Part shown: in pieces, positions 15,347 through 23,792 of the stretch
Layout: every line of letters starts with the position of its first letter
How positions within the stretch are numbered: the stretch's first letter is position 1
Assembly (NCBI RefSeq): GCF_030814115.1
Contig: NZ_JAUSUP010000001.1
Location: 124,001 to 188,000, forward strand
Reading direction: 5' to 3'
Origin: Alkalibacillus filiformis
GTDB lineage: Bacteria; Bacillota; Bacilli; Bacillales; Alkalibacillaceae
DNA: 64,000 nucleotides
Position numbers and translations under genes: made by a program
The notes under the pieces: generated by a model
What the model was told of the DNA's origin: nothing
Seen by the model: the letters and a program-made list of their open reading frames with translations, nothing else
Databases searched by the model: none

Positions 15347-17866
15347 TTATTCTAGATCAAAGTAGCCTAAGATCCAACCTTCTTCGCTGTGTTCTTCTTT
15401 ACCAACCCAAACGATAAGAGCGTATTCACCTGCTGGTAATTGATCTAAAGCCCAGTTGGCATCAATTTGATAGTTGTTTTCACCTTCTGGGAGGTCTTCT
15501 TGTACATCAATCAAAGCAATTGGAGCTAAGCCCCCTGTGTAAATCATAGTTTCAATATAATCTACATCGACATTTAAGTTAACTAGAATGTCAAAGATCC
15601 CATCTTCTAAAGTGAATCCACCTGAATCAAATAGAGCTGTTAAGCCAGGGAACACTTCATATGGGTCTTGAATAAATAAGATCGTAGGGACTTCAATGGT
15701 TTCATTATTATTAGATAGAGTAATTAATCCCTCGTAGTAACCTGCTTCTAGTTCACTAGTTTCTACTTGTACACCGACATTCACTTCTTGTGTGCTATTA
15801 GGGTGAACGCGCAAGTTGTTACTAGTGCTTACTTTAATGTGGTCATCTCCATCGAAAAATTCAACATCGATATTATATCGTTTACGTTCATCAGTTAAAT
15901 TTTCAATATCGAATTTCATTTTTCTTTCTTGCTTACCATTGTCTTTTTCAAATGTACCGTAAGAGTATGAGCCGTTTGCAACTAGTGTCTCAGTTTGAAG
16001 AGCTTCTACAATACGAATGCTTCCTGCACCTTGGGTATTGTGTGGATAACGTTCTCCATTTTCATCATATAATGTTTCAGATGTGTTCATTAATGCACTT
16101 TTTACTTGTTGAGTGTCCCAATGACCATGAGCTTGAACAAGTAATGCTGCAGCACCAGCTACGTGTGGAGCTGACATGCTTGTACCTTGGAATGCTGCAT
16201 AACCATGAGGCTCATCTGGGTTGTGGGTTGGGATTGTGCTTGTAATGTTTACACCTGGAGCAGAAACGTCAGGCTTAATCATCCAAGACTCAGTAACTGG
16301 ACCACGTGAAGAAAAATCTGCTACAGTTTCTCCCATCAAACCAACCTCTTCAATATTGAAAGAGATTGTGTAGTCATTACTGCTGTCGTCACCTTTGTTG
16401 TTTCCACCACGGTTACCACGATTACCTCGGTTACCATTTTGGTCGTCGTTATCGCTGACCTCAACATTCATTTCTTCTAACATTGTTTCTCCGTCTTCTA
16501 GTGACATTTTAATCGTTGGGATTGCCATGCCTGGAATCTCAGGTTGTTCACCATCAACATTATTAAAGATGATGGCTCCAACTGCTCCTGCAGCAGCTGC
16601 ATTAGCTGCTTTTTCAACAAATGGATAATCACCACGTTTGATTAAGGCAATTTTTCCATCTAAATCAGCTTCCTCAACTTCTTCACTACTACCTAATCCT
16701 ACATATTCAACTTCAAAATTATTCCCATTTAACGCTAATAAAGCATCTTCACTTGGATGTCCCATAACATTAGCAGTCTCATAATCAGTTGATTCTGAGG
16801 ACGTTAATCCTACATCGAATAATGTGTAAGGTAACTGAGTCGCACCTACAGAGATTGCATCACGGCTAGTACCTGGAGAACCAACAGTCCAATCAGCAGG
16901 ACCACTGTTACCGTTAGATGCTACAGCTACAACACCATCTGCCATAGCTGTATCTAGTGCAAGTGATGTCGCAAAGTCAGGGTCATTTGATGTATTACCT
17001 AAAGATAAGTTCATAACATCAGCACCATCTATAATTGCTTGCTCAATACCAGCAATGACATTGTCTGTTGTACCACTGCCCCCTGGTCCTAAAACACGGT
17101 AAGCAAGTAATGATGCATCTGGTGCAACCCCCTTGATCAGACCGTTAGCAGCAACTGTACCAGCTACGTGAGACCCGTGGTTAGTAGAAGCACCGCGTGG
17201 ATCATCAGTTGGTGTTTCTTGTGGGTCATCATTGTTATCCACGAAGTCCCAACCTTTGTATTCACCAAAAGCATGCTCTAAGTCAGGGTGGGTGTAGTCA
17301 ACACCTGTATCAATGACTGCCACTGTCACACCTTCACCTGTGTAACCTAACTCGTCCCAAGCTTGGTCAGCGCCAATATGTGGAGCACTGTCCATCATAT
17401 TTGGAGAAACTTCATGAGCACCAATTTCAGTTGACTCGATCACTTCAGCTTGGTGTTCAACGTTAGGGTATACTGCTTTAATACCATCAACAGCAGCTAA
17501 GCTACGTAATTCGTTTTGTTTAACCTCAACAGAGAATCCGCTAAATACGTAGTCATATTCACGTGCGAATTCACTACTAGGTGCAGCTTCAGAAACGTCA
17601 TCCATCACTTGTTGTCTGACAGCTGCTAAGTCACCTCTATCTTGTTGTTCGTTATTATGTTTTGCTTGTAAAACTGAACGTTCTGTTAACTCAACAATCA
17701 CCGTCACCGGCTCTTCAGAGTCATGATCAAACTCACCATGAATCGTACCTAAACGTTGTAGATCGCCTGAGTTTGCTTGCAAGTCACCATTGGGAAAGGC
17801 CATAGTACCAAACACAAGCATAATTGTAAGTAAGATTAAAATCGGTTTACTTAATGCTTTTCTCAA
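15347..17866 (-). CDS. vpr: secreted subtilisin-like protease with PA domain (Vpr type)
   Basis: 839 residues from a TTG at 17866, preferred because GGAGGG lies 8 nt upstream; the alternative ATGs overlap or precede that site. A signal peptide (KALSKPILILLTIMLVFG) leads to an I9 propeptide, then an S8 domain with Asp186 (VIDTGVD), His233 (NHGSHVAGT) and Ser563 (GTSMSAPH). A protease-associated domain is inserted at about 350-450. Right after it lies an Asn/Gly/Arg stretch with three GNR repeats. The C-terminal 220 residues are beta-rich. The protein is very acidic, fitting a saline exterior. Homologues degrade extracellular protein. Confidence 0.88.
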   Translation of the reverse strand: MRKALSKPILILLTIMLVFGTMAFPNGDLQANSGDLQRLGTIHGEFDHDSEEPVTVIVELTERSVLQAKHNNEQQDRGDLAAVRQQVMDDVSEAAPSSEFAREYDYVFSGFSVEVKQNELRSLAAVDGIKAVYPNVEHQAEVIESTEIGAHEVSPNMMDSAPHIGADQAWDELGYTGEGVTVAVIDTGVDYTHPDLEHAFGEYKGWDFVDNNDDPQETPTDDPRGASTNHGSHVAGTVAANGLIKGVAPDASLLAYRVLGPGGSGTTDNVIAGIEQAIIDGADVMNLSLGNTSNDPDFATSLALDTAMADGVVAVASNGNSGPADWTVGSPGTSRDAISVGATQLPYTLFDVGLTSSESTDYETANVMGHPSEDALLALNGNNFEVEYVGLGSSEEVEEADLDGKIALIKRGDYPFVEKAANAAAAGAVGAIIFNNVDGEQPEIPGMAIPTIKMSLEDGETMLEEMNVEVSDNDDQNGNRGNRGNRGGNNKGDDSSNDYTISFNIEEVGLMGETVADFSSRGPVTESWMIKPDVSAPGVNITSTIPTHNPDEPHGYAAFQGTSMSAPHVAGAAALLVQAHGHWDTQQVKSALMNTSETLYDENGERYPHNTQGAGSIRIVEALQTETLVANGSYSYGTFEKDNGKQERKMKFDIENLTDERKRYNIDVEFFDGDDHIKVSTSNNLRVHPNSTQEVNVGVQVETSELEAGYYEGLITLSNNNETIEVPTILFIQDPYEVFPGLTALFDSGGFTLEDGIFDILVNLNVDVDYIETMIYTGGLAPIALIDVQEDLPEGENNYQIDANWALDQLPAGEYALIVWVGKEEHSEEGWILGYFDLE

Positions 17867-18174
17867 ATGCATTCCCTCCATCATAATTTTTTTAATAAAA
17901 TAATAATACCTTTCTTTGAACCTCCTTTATTAAATTTATAAAAAGGTACATATAACTATTTCGTCTTAGTTTTAAAGTTTTCCTTGAGACAAAAGAACTA
18001 AAAACTAGAATATTATGCAAAGTAGATTGAACTCTTTTGTATCAAGTGTCTTATAACTTTTTGGCTATGAATTCGATTAGGTTCGACAAAAGTTAGAGAG
18101 ACGAAATGACTATAGTTTCGACGTGGATTAACGAAAGGGGAAGAAATGCGCTAAAAGTTTTTGGGATATAACAA
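17867..18174. other. upstream region of the subtilase gene
   Basis: About 300 bp with no credible gene. It should hold the subtilase promoter on the minus strand, but no clean -35/-10 pair stands out. A CGAAA-N9-TTTCG inverted repeat is at 18102-18120, and GACAAAAG (17997) can pair with CTTTTGT (18035), either of which might be a regulator site. Confidence 0.35.
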
Positions 18175-18203
18175 TAAAAAAAAGCCCCTGATTAATATCA
18201 AGG
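18175..18203 (-). terminator. minus-strand intrinsic terminator
   Basis: On the minus strand TCCTTGAT-ATTA-ATCAGGGG forms an 8-bp stem (two wobble pairs) followed by C and eight T. It ends the HxlR gene transcript. Confidence 0.75.
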
Positions 18204-18254
18204 ACTTGAACTTACTGGAAAGGATTCGATTTAATTACATTTCACTAGGCTAAA

Positions 18255-18569
18255 TTACTCGCTAGGTTCAACCCAAGTTTCAGCCCATTTTTGAATTTGG
18301 TCTAGGGCTGGTTTAAGAGATTCACCTTTTTTAGTTAGGGTATATTCGATACGCACAGGCGTTTCATCGTATACGGAGCGTTTGACGATTCCTTCTTTTT
18401 CTAAGTCTTTTAGGCGCTCGGATAAGACGCGTCCACTTACACCTATTGATGATTCTATCTCACAAAAGCGTTGTGATCCTTCCAGTAGCTGAAAAATAAT
18501 TAATGTTGTCCAACGCTTGTTCATAATGGATATAGCTTTTTCAAATCTAGGGCAAATTGTTTGATCCAT
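18255..18569 (-). CDS. HxlR-family transcriptional regulator with redox-type Cys6
   Basis: 104 residues. Winged-helix HxlR signature: RFEKAISIMNKRWTTLIIFQLL, then RFCEIESSIGVSGRVLSERLKDLEKEGIV, and the wing YTLTKKGESL. Cys6 in MDQTICPRF matches the sensing cysteine of the YodB-type quinone/diamide-responsive repressors. It is transcribed away from the YceI gene, and an inverted repeat lies over the YceI promoter. The likely role is a dimeric repressor released by thiol-reactive compounds. The cysteine is seen; the chemistry is inferred from relatives. Confidence 0.85.
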   Translation of the reverse strand: MDQTICPRFEKAISIMNKRWTTLIIFQLLEGSQRFCEIESSIGVSGRVLSERLKDLEKEGIVKRSVYDETPVRIEYTLTKKGESLKPALDQIQKWAETWVEPSE

Positions 18570-18626
18570 AGGTCTTCACCTCTTATATTCTATTATAACC
18601 AAAAATTCATCAAAAGAAAATAATAA

Positions 18627-18679
18627 ACTTACTTGACTATATTAACTATATTATTTATACTTACTTACATAAAGTAAGT
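18627..18679 (+). promoter_or_regulatory. YceI-gene promoter with HxlR-type operators
   Basis: Promoter TTGACT (18633-18638), 17-bp spacer, TATACT (18656-18661). A perfect inverted repeat ACTTACTT-ACATA-AAGTAAGT (18659-18679) covers the -10 end and start point. A further half-site ACTTACTT (18627-18634) overlaps the -35. This placement would block RNA polymerase, so the divergent HxlR protein is the likely ligand. Confidence 0.75.
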
Positions 18680-18708
18680 TAATTACAAAAAGAGGAGGAG
18701 TTTTATTT

Positions 18709-19239
18709 ATGGCAAATGTTACATTAGACAAAGTGCATAGTTCAGTTGCTTTCCAAGTAAAGCACATGATGGTATCAAAGGCGAAGGGTGAATTCCAAGA
18801 TTTTGACGTTCAAGTGAGTGGGGATGTTAAAGACTTAGAAAACGCGAGTGTTAAAGCGACAATTCAAGTTGACTCAATTGACACGAACAATGAAGATCGT
18901 AATGGCCACTTAAAGTCAGGTGACTTTTTCGATACAGAGAATTACCCAACGATTACATTAGAGAGTAAATCAGTTAAGAAAATAAGCGATTCAGAATACG
19001 AAGTAACAGCAGACGTTACAATTAAAGACGTAACGAATGAAGAGACATTTAAAGTAGAAGCAAACGGTGTTGCGAAAGATCCAATGGGCGGTAACATGGT
19101 TGCTGGTTTCGATGTTGAAGGAACAGTAAACCGCGAAGACTACGGCTTAACTTGGAACGCTCCACTAGAAACAGGTGGCGTTTTAATTGGTAAAGAAGTT
19201 AAGCTACAAGCAGCATTCGAATTTGTTATTGAAGAGTAA
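18709..19239 (+). CDS. YceI-family lipocalin-like protein
   Basis: 176 residues, ATG after AGAGGAGGAG. Typical YceI pattern: DKVHSSVAFQVKHMMVSKAKGEF at the start, the SIDTNNEDRNGHLKSGDFFDTENYP block, and ETGGVLIGKEVKLQ at the end. The fold is a beta-barrel that binds a polyisoprenoid in characterised members. There is no signal peptide, so this one is cytosolic. Divergent arrangement with a thiol-sensing HxlR regulator suggests induction by electrophile or oxidant stress. Confidence 0.9.
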   Translation: MANVTLDKVHSSVAFQVKHMMVSKAKGEFQDFDVQVSGDVKDLENASVKATIQVDSIDTNNEDRNGHLKSGDFFDTENYPTITLESKSVKKISDSEYEVTADVTIKDVTNEETFKVEANGVAKDPMGGNMVAGFDVEGTVNREDYGLTWNAPLETGGVLIGKEVKLQAAFEFVIEE

Positions 19240-19251
19240 TTGATAGAGTTT

Positions 19252-19287
19252 AAAGCGTGAGGAGAAGAATCCTTGCGCTTTTTTATT
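19252..19287 (+). terminator. intrinsic terminator
   Basis: AAAGCG-TG-AGGA pairs with TCCT-TG-CGCTTT around GAAGAA and is followed by a T-run. It ends the YceI gene. Confidence 0.75.
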
Positions 19288-19299
19288 TGGTTTTTCAGG

Positions 19300-19532
19300 T
19301 TGTGATTTGGCGTTCGCTAAGTATATTTTGGCGCTCGTGAGAATTATTTGACGTTCGCGAAGTGTATTTTGGCGCTCACGGATTAGTTTATCGGCGCTCC
19401 ACATGAGTTTATCAGCACTCATGGAAGTTTATCAGCGCTCGGAAAGATTTATCGGCGCTCCGCATGAGTTTATCAGCGTTCACAGAAATTTATCGGCACT
19501 CACGAAAGATTATCAGCGAACGCCGATAATCG
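19300..19532. repeat. repeat array 2: eleven degenerate 20-22 bp units, closed by an inverted copy
   Basis: The core GCGCTC/GCGTTC/GCACTC recurs at 19310, 19331, 19351, 19372, 19394, 19415, 19435, 19455, 19476, 19496 and 19516, with spacings of 20-22 bp. Most units read TTATCGGCGCTC plus 8-9 variable bases. The array closes with GAACGCCGATAA, the reverse complement of the unit, forming ATTATCAGCG-AA-CGCCGATAAT. It fills the gap between two plus-strand genes. No open frame with a start signal. Confidence 0.85.
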
Positions 19533-19603
19533 ACACGCAACGTGTTCAAGTCGATATGAATTTTATCCCAGATTAATTTATAATAGAGAAAAGGAGGCTG
19601 ATT

Positions 19604-19981
19604 ATGGAAGTTTTTGCTGATTATTTAACGAGTATAGATGATGAAAAACAGCGTGAGCGGATGAATGAAGTGTTAGCTTGGGTGCAATATGAGTATCCTC
19701 AACTTGATTCTGACATCAAGTGGAATCAGCCGATGTTTACAAATAACGGCACATTCATTATTGCCTTTAGCATCGCTAAGCAGCATATGTCGGTTGCGCC
19801 TGAGAAAATGATGATCGAACGGTTTGCTAGTGAAATTAAGAGCGCTGGGTATAGTTCGACGAGTCAGCTTTTTCGGATTAAGTGGAAAGATGACATCGAT
19901 TATGGATTGCTAAGACAATTGATTGAGTTTAATATTGAAGATAAAGCTGATTATACTAAATTTTGGCGGGAGGATGGATGA
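19604..19981 (+). CDS. DUF1801/YdhG-like (Fra, frataxin-like) protein
   Basis: 125 residues, ATG after AAAGGAGGCTG. The pattern [17 protein letters not shown], then [27 protein letters not shown] and [15 protein letters not shown], is that of the DUF1801 group to which B. subtilis YdhG (named Fra, an iron-delivery protein) belongs. The fold resembles frataxin, and the acidic N-terminal helix could bind iron. Its stop overlaps the start of the dipeptidase gene (TGATG), indicating translational coupling. Confidence 0.8.
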   Translation: MEVFADYLTSIDDEKQRERMNEVLAWVQYEYPQLDSDIKWNQPMFTNNGTFIIAFSIAKQHMSVAPEKMMIERFASEIKSAGYSSTSQLFRIKWKDDIDYGLLRQLIEFNIEDKADYTKFWREDG

Positions 19982-21348
19982 TGAAGGAACAAGTGATTCA
20001 ATTTTTAAAAGACAATCGTGAGCGTCATTTGCAAGAGTTAGAAGATTTTTTAAAGATTCCAAGTATCAGTGCGTTATCGGAGTATCATGACGATACGGTG
20101 CGAGCGGCTGAGTGGGTGCAAGAGGAGCTAAATAATATTGGTTTTCACGAAGCTAAGGTGATGGAGTCAGATGGGAAACCGGTTGTTTACGGGGAATACA
20201 TAGCAGATGGCAATGCGCCGACGGTTTTAGTCTACGGCCACTATGATGTGCAGCCAGTGGATCCTGTTCATTTATGGGACTCTGAGCCGTTTGAGCCGAC
20301 GTTCAGTGATAATAAAATCTATGCCCGTGGTGCAACAGATGATAAAGGGCAAGTGTTCATGCACCTTAAAGTGATGGAAGCGTTAATCAGTCAAGATGAG
20401 ACGCCCCCTGTTAATTTCAAAGTGTTAATTGAAGGTGAAGAGGAGATTGGTAGTCCGAATTTACCGAAGTTTGCTGAAGAGCACGCGGATATGCTAAAGG
20501 CTGATTTAGTTGTCGTATCAGATTCAGCTTTAGTTGAAAAAGGTAAGCCGACGATTACATATGGTTTGCGTGGGCTTGCAGGCATTCAAATTGATGTAAA
20601 AGGTGCCAATAGCGATTTACACTCAGGTGAATATGGTGGCGGTGTTGTTAATCCGATTCACGCACTTGTGAAAATTGTAGACTCATTCCGTGATGAGAAC
20701 AATCGCATTCAAGTTAAAGACTTTTATCGTGACATTCCAGAGCTATCTCAAGATGAGCGTGATGCCTTAGCGCAAGTACCATTTAATGAGGACAAGCTGA
20801 AAAGTGAATTAGGTGTGTCTGACTTAGATGGGGAAGAGGGTTATTCTTACGTTGAGCGCACGTCAGTTCGTCCAACGCTTGAAGTGAATGGTTTATATGG
20901 TGGTTTCCAAGGAGAGGGAATTAAGACAGTGCTACCAAATGAAGCAACGGCGAAGATTACGTGCCGTTTAGTACCTGATCAAAATCCTGATCATATCGTT
21001 GAACAACTAACGCGGCATGTGTATGACAATGCTCCTAAAGGCGTTGAAGTAGAAGTGAAGCCGTTTGATAAAGGTAAACCATATGTTACGCCATTTGATC
21101 ATCCGGTTATTCAAAAAGCAGCTCAAGCTTATGAAACGGTTTATCAAAATGATACAGCGTACATTCGTGGTGGTGGATCAATTCCAATCGTCGCGGAATT
21201 AGATCGCATTTTAGATGTGCCAGTTGTATTGATGGGCTTTGGTTTACCAGATGAAAATTTACACGCGCCGAATGAGCATTTCCATTTAGAAAACTTCGAT
21301 CAAGGCATGGAAACACTAGCGCATTATTTCTATTTATTAGGTGAGTAA
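19981..21348 (+). CDS. M20-family dipeptidase
   Basis: 455 residues. GGGAGG lies 7 nt before the ATG at 19981; a preceding ATG at 19978 is also possible. Zinc-site motifs of the M20 family are present: VLVYGHYDVQPVD (His and Asp ligands), RGATDDKGQ with the bridging Asp, EGEEEIGS with the catalytic Glu pair, and a late HAPNEHF histidine. Length and the lid domain (HSGEYGGGVVNP) fit cytosolic nonspecific dipeptidases. It should hydrolyse di- or tripeptides in the cytoplasm. It is coupled to the YdhG-like gene and followed by a strong terminator. Confidence 0.9.
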   Translation: MKEQVIQFLKDNRERHLQELEDFLKIPSISALSEYHDDTVRAAEWVQEELNNIGFHEAKVMESDGKPVVYGEYIADGNAPTVLVYGHYDVQPVDPVHLWDSEPFEPTFSDNKIYARGATDDKGQVFMHLKVMEALISQDETPPVNFKVLIEGEEEIGSPNLPKFAEEHADMLKADLVVVSDSALVEKGKPTITYGLRGLAGIQIDVKGANSDLHSGEYGGGVVNPIHALVKIVDSFRDENNRIQVKDFYRDIPELSQDERDALAQVPFNEDKLKSELGVSDLDGEEGYSYVERTSVRPTLEVNGLYGGFQGEGIKTVLPNEATAKITCRLVPDQNPDHIVEQLTRHVYDNAPKGVEVEVKPFDKGKPYVTPFDHPVIQKAAQAYETVYQNDTAYIRGGGSIPIVAELDRILDVPVVLMGFGLPDENLHAPNEHFHLENFDQGMETLAHYFYLLGE

Positions 21349-21351
21349 AAT

Positions 21352-21386
21352 AAAAGTAGCACGGATATGGTCCGTGCTACTTTTTT
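21352..21386. terminator. bidirectional terminator
   Basis: AAAAGTAGCACGGA pairs with TCCGTGCTACTTTT around TATGG, with a T-run on the plus side. The minus-strand gene's stop falls in it, so it serves both convergent genes. Confidence 0.9.
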
Positions 21387-21786
21387 ATATGCTTAATTCT
21401 TTGACAGTAATCGCTTGTGAGATCCGTTCTTTTTTACATTCAGCGAAGTCTTGTTCATCAACGAAATCAAGTTTCATCGCTGATTCTAGCTTATCTGTGT
21501 CGGGCTGTTTTACTTCAACGATAAATTCTTTTAAATTAAGCTCTTCAAGCTTTTCAACCGTCTTCTCATCGTCATATTTAACAGAAGCACGGATTGAGCG
21601 TTGAGCTTTATATTTACCTAGCTTCACTTCTGCTTTTTCACCTGAGCCAAACGTTTGGTCAAAATAGTGGTGGATTTGCTTCTTGAGTTGCTTTAATTCT
21701 TTTTCGATCTCTTGCTTTTCATTATTTAAGTCGTAGAAACGTTGTAGATCTTCTTCTGATAGTTTCACCTCTGCTGAGTTAGCCAT
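21385..21786 (-). CDS. coiled-coil protein of unknown function
   Basis: 133 residues from the third of three consecutive ATGs (7 nt from GGAGG). Residues about 10-45 form a charged coiled coil (LSEEDLQRFYDLNNEKQEIE...). A basic stretch GKYKAQRSIRASVKYDDEKT and an acidic C-terminal region follow. There is no membrane segment or catalytic motif, and I do not recognise the family. The ribosome-binding site is the right arm of a strong hairpin in the leader (see 21794-21836). The gene follows the GlsB-like gene by 80 bp on the same strand. Confidence 0.75.
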   Translation of the reverse strand: MANSAEVKLSEEDLQRFYDLNNEKQEIEKELKQLKKQIHHYFDQTFGSGEKAEVKLGKYKAQRSIRASVKYDDEKTVEKLEELNLKEFIVEVKQPDTDKLESAMKLDFVDEQDFAECKKERISQAITVKELSI

Positions 21787-21793
21787 CATCATT

Positions 21794-21836
21794 CCTCCAG
21801 TCTAGTATCGTTACTAAATTTATATGAGACTGGAGG
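21794..21836 (-). promoter_or_regulatory. hairpin that buries the ribosome-binding site
   Basis: In minus-strand RNA, CCTCCAGTCT (from 21836) pairs perfectly over 10 bp with AGACTGGAGG (ending at 21794), which contains the Shine-Dalgarno sequence of the coiled-coil gene. The loop is 23 nt. No T-run follows, so it is not an ordinary terminator. This layout suggests translation controlled by temperature, a protein or a small RNA. Confidence 0.65.
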
Positions 21837-21866
21837 TTAATTATGATTAAAAATAATAGAGTTGGT

Positions 21867-22112
21867 CTATCTTACTATTTTCATAATTAAGCTTAAGATG
21901 GCAACAAGAATCATCGCACCGAGAATGGCTGGAAAAATCGCGAAGCCAGCTACTTCAGGCCCGAACGTTCCGAATAAACCGTGTCCAATCCATGCGCCAA
22001 TGAAACCGACAATAATGTTACCGATAATACCACCTGGCGTGCCACCAATTAAAAGCCCACCAGCCCAGCCAATTAGGCCTCCTACAATAATTAATATAAT
22101 AAGTTCCATCAT
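21867..22112 (-). CDS. GlsB/YeaQ/YmgE-family membrane protein
   Basis: 81 residues from the ATG at 22112, behind AAAGGAGCG. Three hydrophobic segments rich in glycine: LIILIIVGGLIGWAGGLLIG, IIGNIIVGFIGAWIGHGLFG and ILGAMILVAILSLIMKIV. The family ('transglycosylase-associated') consists of small inner-membrane stress proteins without proven enzymatic activity. It is the first gene of a likely unit with the coiled-coil gene ending at 21385. Confidence 0.85.
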   Translation of the reverse strand: MMELIILIIVGGLIGWAGGLLIGGTPGGIIGNIIVGFIGAWIGHGLFGTFGPEVAGFAIFPAILGAMILVAILSLIMKIVR

Positions 22113-22287
22113 AAATATCGCTCCTTTCAGTTGGGAGAGGTTAATCAATGTTTACCTCAATCACCATGATTTTAAACATAAAGGGATAGGGTTAATAAGT
22201 CTGGTTTAAACTACGGACAATATGCATGTGGAAATTTTCAAAATAAATTTGTATAATGAAATCAAGGAAATAATTGGAGGAATTGTC

Positions 22288-22542
22288 ATGGGTATTTCGA
22301 AGCTTTTATATTCTATTGGTTTAGTTTCGTTAGTTTCACTCGTGCTTTATTTTGTATTTTATGCTCATATTTACACGCAGTCTGAATTAATTGAAGCGTA
22401 TGCATTTTTCGGTGCGGCAGTTGCGATCTATTTCATTTTCGTCTTTCTTTATAACAGAGGGAATGTTGGAAAATGGTTGTCGCTTGCTGGATTAGTTTTA
22501 ATTGCGGTGTTTGCTGGTGTGCTATTCATTCAGCAGGTATAA
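22288..22542 (+). CDS. three-pass membrane protein (84 aa)
   Basis: ATG at 22288 behind TTGGAGG; upstream in-frame ATG at 22222 has no such signal. Hydrophobic segments at about 5-24, 35-55 and 62-82, with a YNRGNVGKW loop between the second and third. No recognised family. It is a stand-alone gene followed by a hairpin near 22579-22628 that ends in TTTTTT. Confidence 0.7.
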   Translation: MGISKLLYSIGLVSLVSLVLYFVFYAHIYTQSELIEAYAFFGAAVAIYFIFVFLYNRGNVGKWLSLAGLVLIAVFAGVLFIQQV

Positions 22543-22578
22543 GTTAAAGATGCCTATGTCTAGAAATAAACACCAAGT

Positions 22579-22629
22579 TAAAGGAGTTTCCAAAGGCTAG
22601 TGTTAGTCACTTTGGTGATTCCTTTTTTA
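22579..22629 (+). terminator. probable terminator
   Basis: AAGGAGTTTCCAAAG pairs imperfectly with CTTTGGTGATTCCTT, followed by TTTT. It ends the small membrane gene. Confidence 0.6.
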
Positions 22630-22767
22630 TTCATATTATATGCTAGTTTATTAGACTAATTACATAAAGTTGCGTTTTAAACAGTCAACATATTGAAGTG
22701 ATTGATGTGAAATTTTCGAGTACGATGTTTTATTTTTCGGCGATGGTGATCTATAAGTAAACATAAG

Positions 22768-22797
22768 AAGGCCGCTCCTGTAAAGGAACGGCCTTTT
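22768..22797. terminator. hairpin terminator after the YcgQ-like gene
   Basis: AAGGCCGCTCCT pairs with AGGAACGGCCTT (one mismatch) around GTAA; a T-rich stretch follows on either strand. Confidence 0.7.
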
Positions 22798-22798
22798 G

Positions 22799-23779
22799 TT
22801 ATAGTTCGCTATAATCGAATTGTTCGTAAACGTAAGGGTCATCAGGTTGGTCGATTCTTTCGATTTCAATGTCTTTTAAAGTGGCAAGTTGCCAGTTGTT
22901 ATATTCGATTGTTTCGATTGTTCCTGTTACGCGAAGCCATGTGTCGTCTCGAATTTCTTGTAGTCGATCGTCTTCTAATAACAGGCCAAAGATCCCTGCA
23001 TCAGCTGTACAACATGTGATCCCAAAACGACCGACGACGAGTTGGTCATTCGAAAAGTCAGATTCTCTAAAAGTAAACCCTTCAATTGTTAGCTCTTTCC
23101 CGACGTAAGCATCAGGGTTCTCTTCAAGTAATGAAATGACACCAACGTAATTATCTTCGGTCATGACAATGTGGTCAGTTGCTAACATTTCTTCTTTTAA
23201 TTCAGGGTACATCGATTCAGGTGTAAGGACTTCTATATTTCGCTCCTCATCGTGTTCGCGATACTCTTCAGGTACTTCATCTTCATCGATTTCAGGAATT
23301 CCACTTGAATCATTATTGTCAGTAGCACTTTCTTCCCGGTCTTGTTCAATTTGCTGAGCGACTTGCTGGCTTTCTTCGTTATTAGCGTAAATTCCTGTTT
23401 CTGTTGCAAGACGCAGTTCATGTTTAAAGCCCATCGTTTGAGCTTGTGAACTACCTAATACGTGACCTGAAAATAAAAGGCCAGTAAAGATCGGAATGAT
23501 AAACAGCGCGTAAATGAACGCGAATTTTTTCTTAGACCCTTGATAATCATGGTCATGTGCACAATGGCACGACTCATGGTGGTCGTGATCATCTATATCG
23601 TTTCTAAACAATTGAATCGTCCCTAAAACACCCATGACGATTAAAGCAAAATAAAAGTATGGCATCATTCGTGGGGCGATAAACCGATTAATGTCACCTG
23701 TCCAAATCAATTGGAACAACAGCATCGTAAAACCTAGTAAAATAACGCCTCGAATAAATAAATGTGTTGTTTTACTCAA
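22799..23779 (-). CDS. ycgQ: YcgQ-like TIGR03943-family membrane protein with His-rich loop
   Basis: 326 residues from a TTG 9 nt behind GGGAGG. N-terminal membrane segments (residues about 8-25, 36-55 and 88-105) enclose a histidine-rich cytoplasmic loop DDHDHHESCHCAHDHD that looks metal-binding. An acidic linker leads to a beta-rich C-terminal domain containing GITCCTADAGIFG, typical of TIGR03943. The partner gene YcgR lies 13 bp upstream, so the two are one transcript. A Zur-like site precedes the operon. Probable role: membrane complex for zinc or another divalent metal; direct evidence is lacking. Confidence 0.85.
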   Translation of the reverse strand: MSKTTHLFIRGVILLGFTMLLFQLIWTGDINRFIAPRMMPYFYFALIVMGVLGTIQLFRNDIDDHDHHESCHCAHDHDYQGSKKKFAFIYALFIIPIFTGLLFSGHVLGSSQAQTMGFKHELRLATETGIYANNEESQQVAQQIEQDREESATDNNDSSGIPEIDEDEVPEEYREHDEERNIEVLTPESMYPELKEEMLATDHIVMTEDNYVGVISLLEENPDAYVGKELTIEGFTFRESDFSNDQLVVGRFGITCCTADAGIFGLLLEDDRLQEIRDDTWLRVTGTIETIEYNNWQLATLKDIEIERIDQPDDPYVYEQFDYSEL

Positions 23780-23792
23780 CTAAAATACCTCC

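Noticed and set aside
15952-16628. Plus-strand frames antisense to the Vpr-like gene
   Set aside because: Shadows of a clearly coding minus-strand gene.
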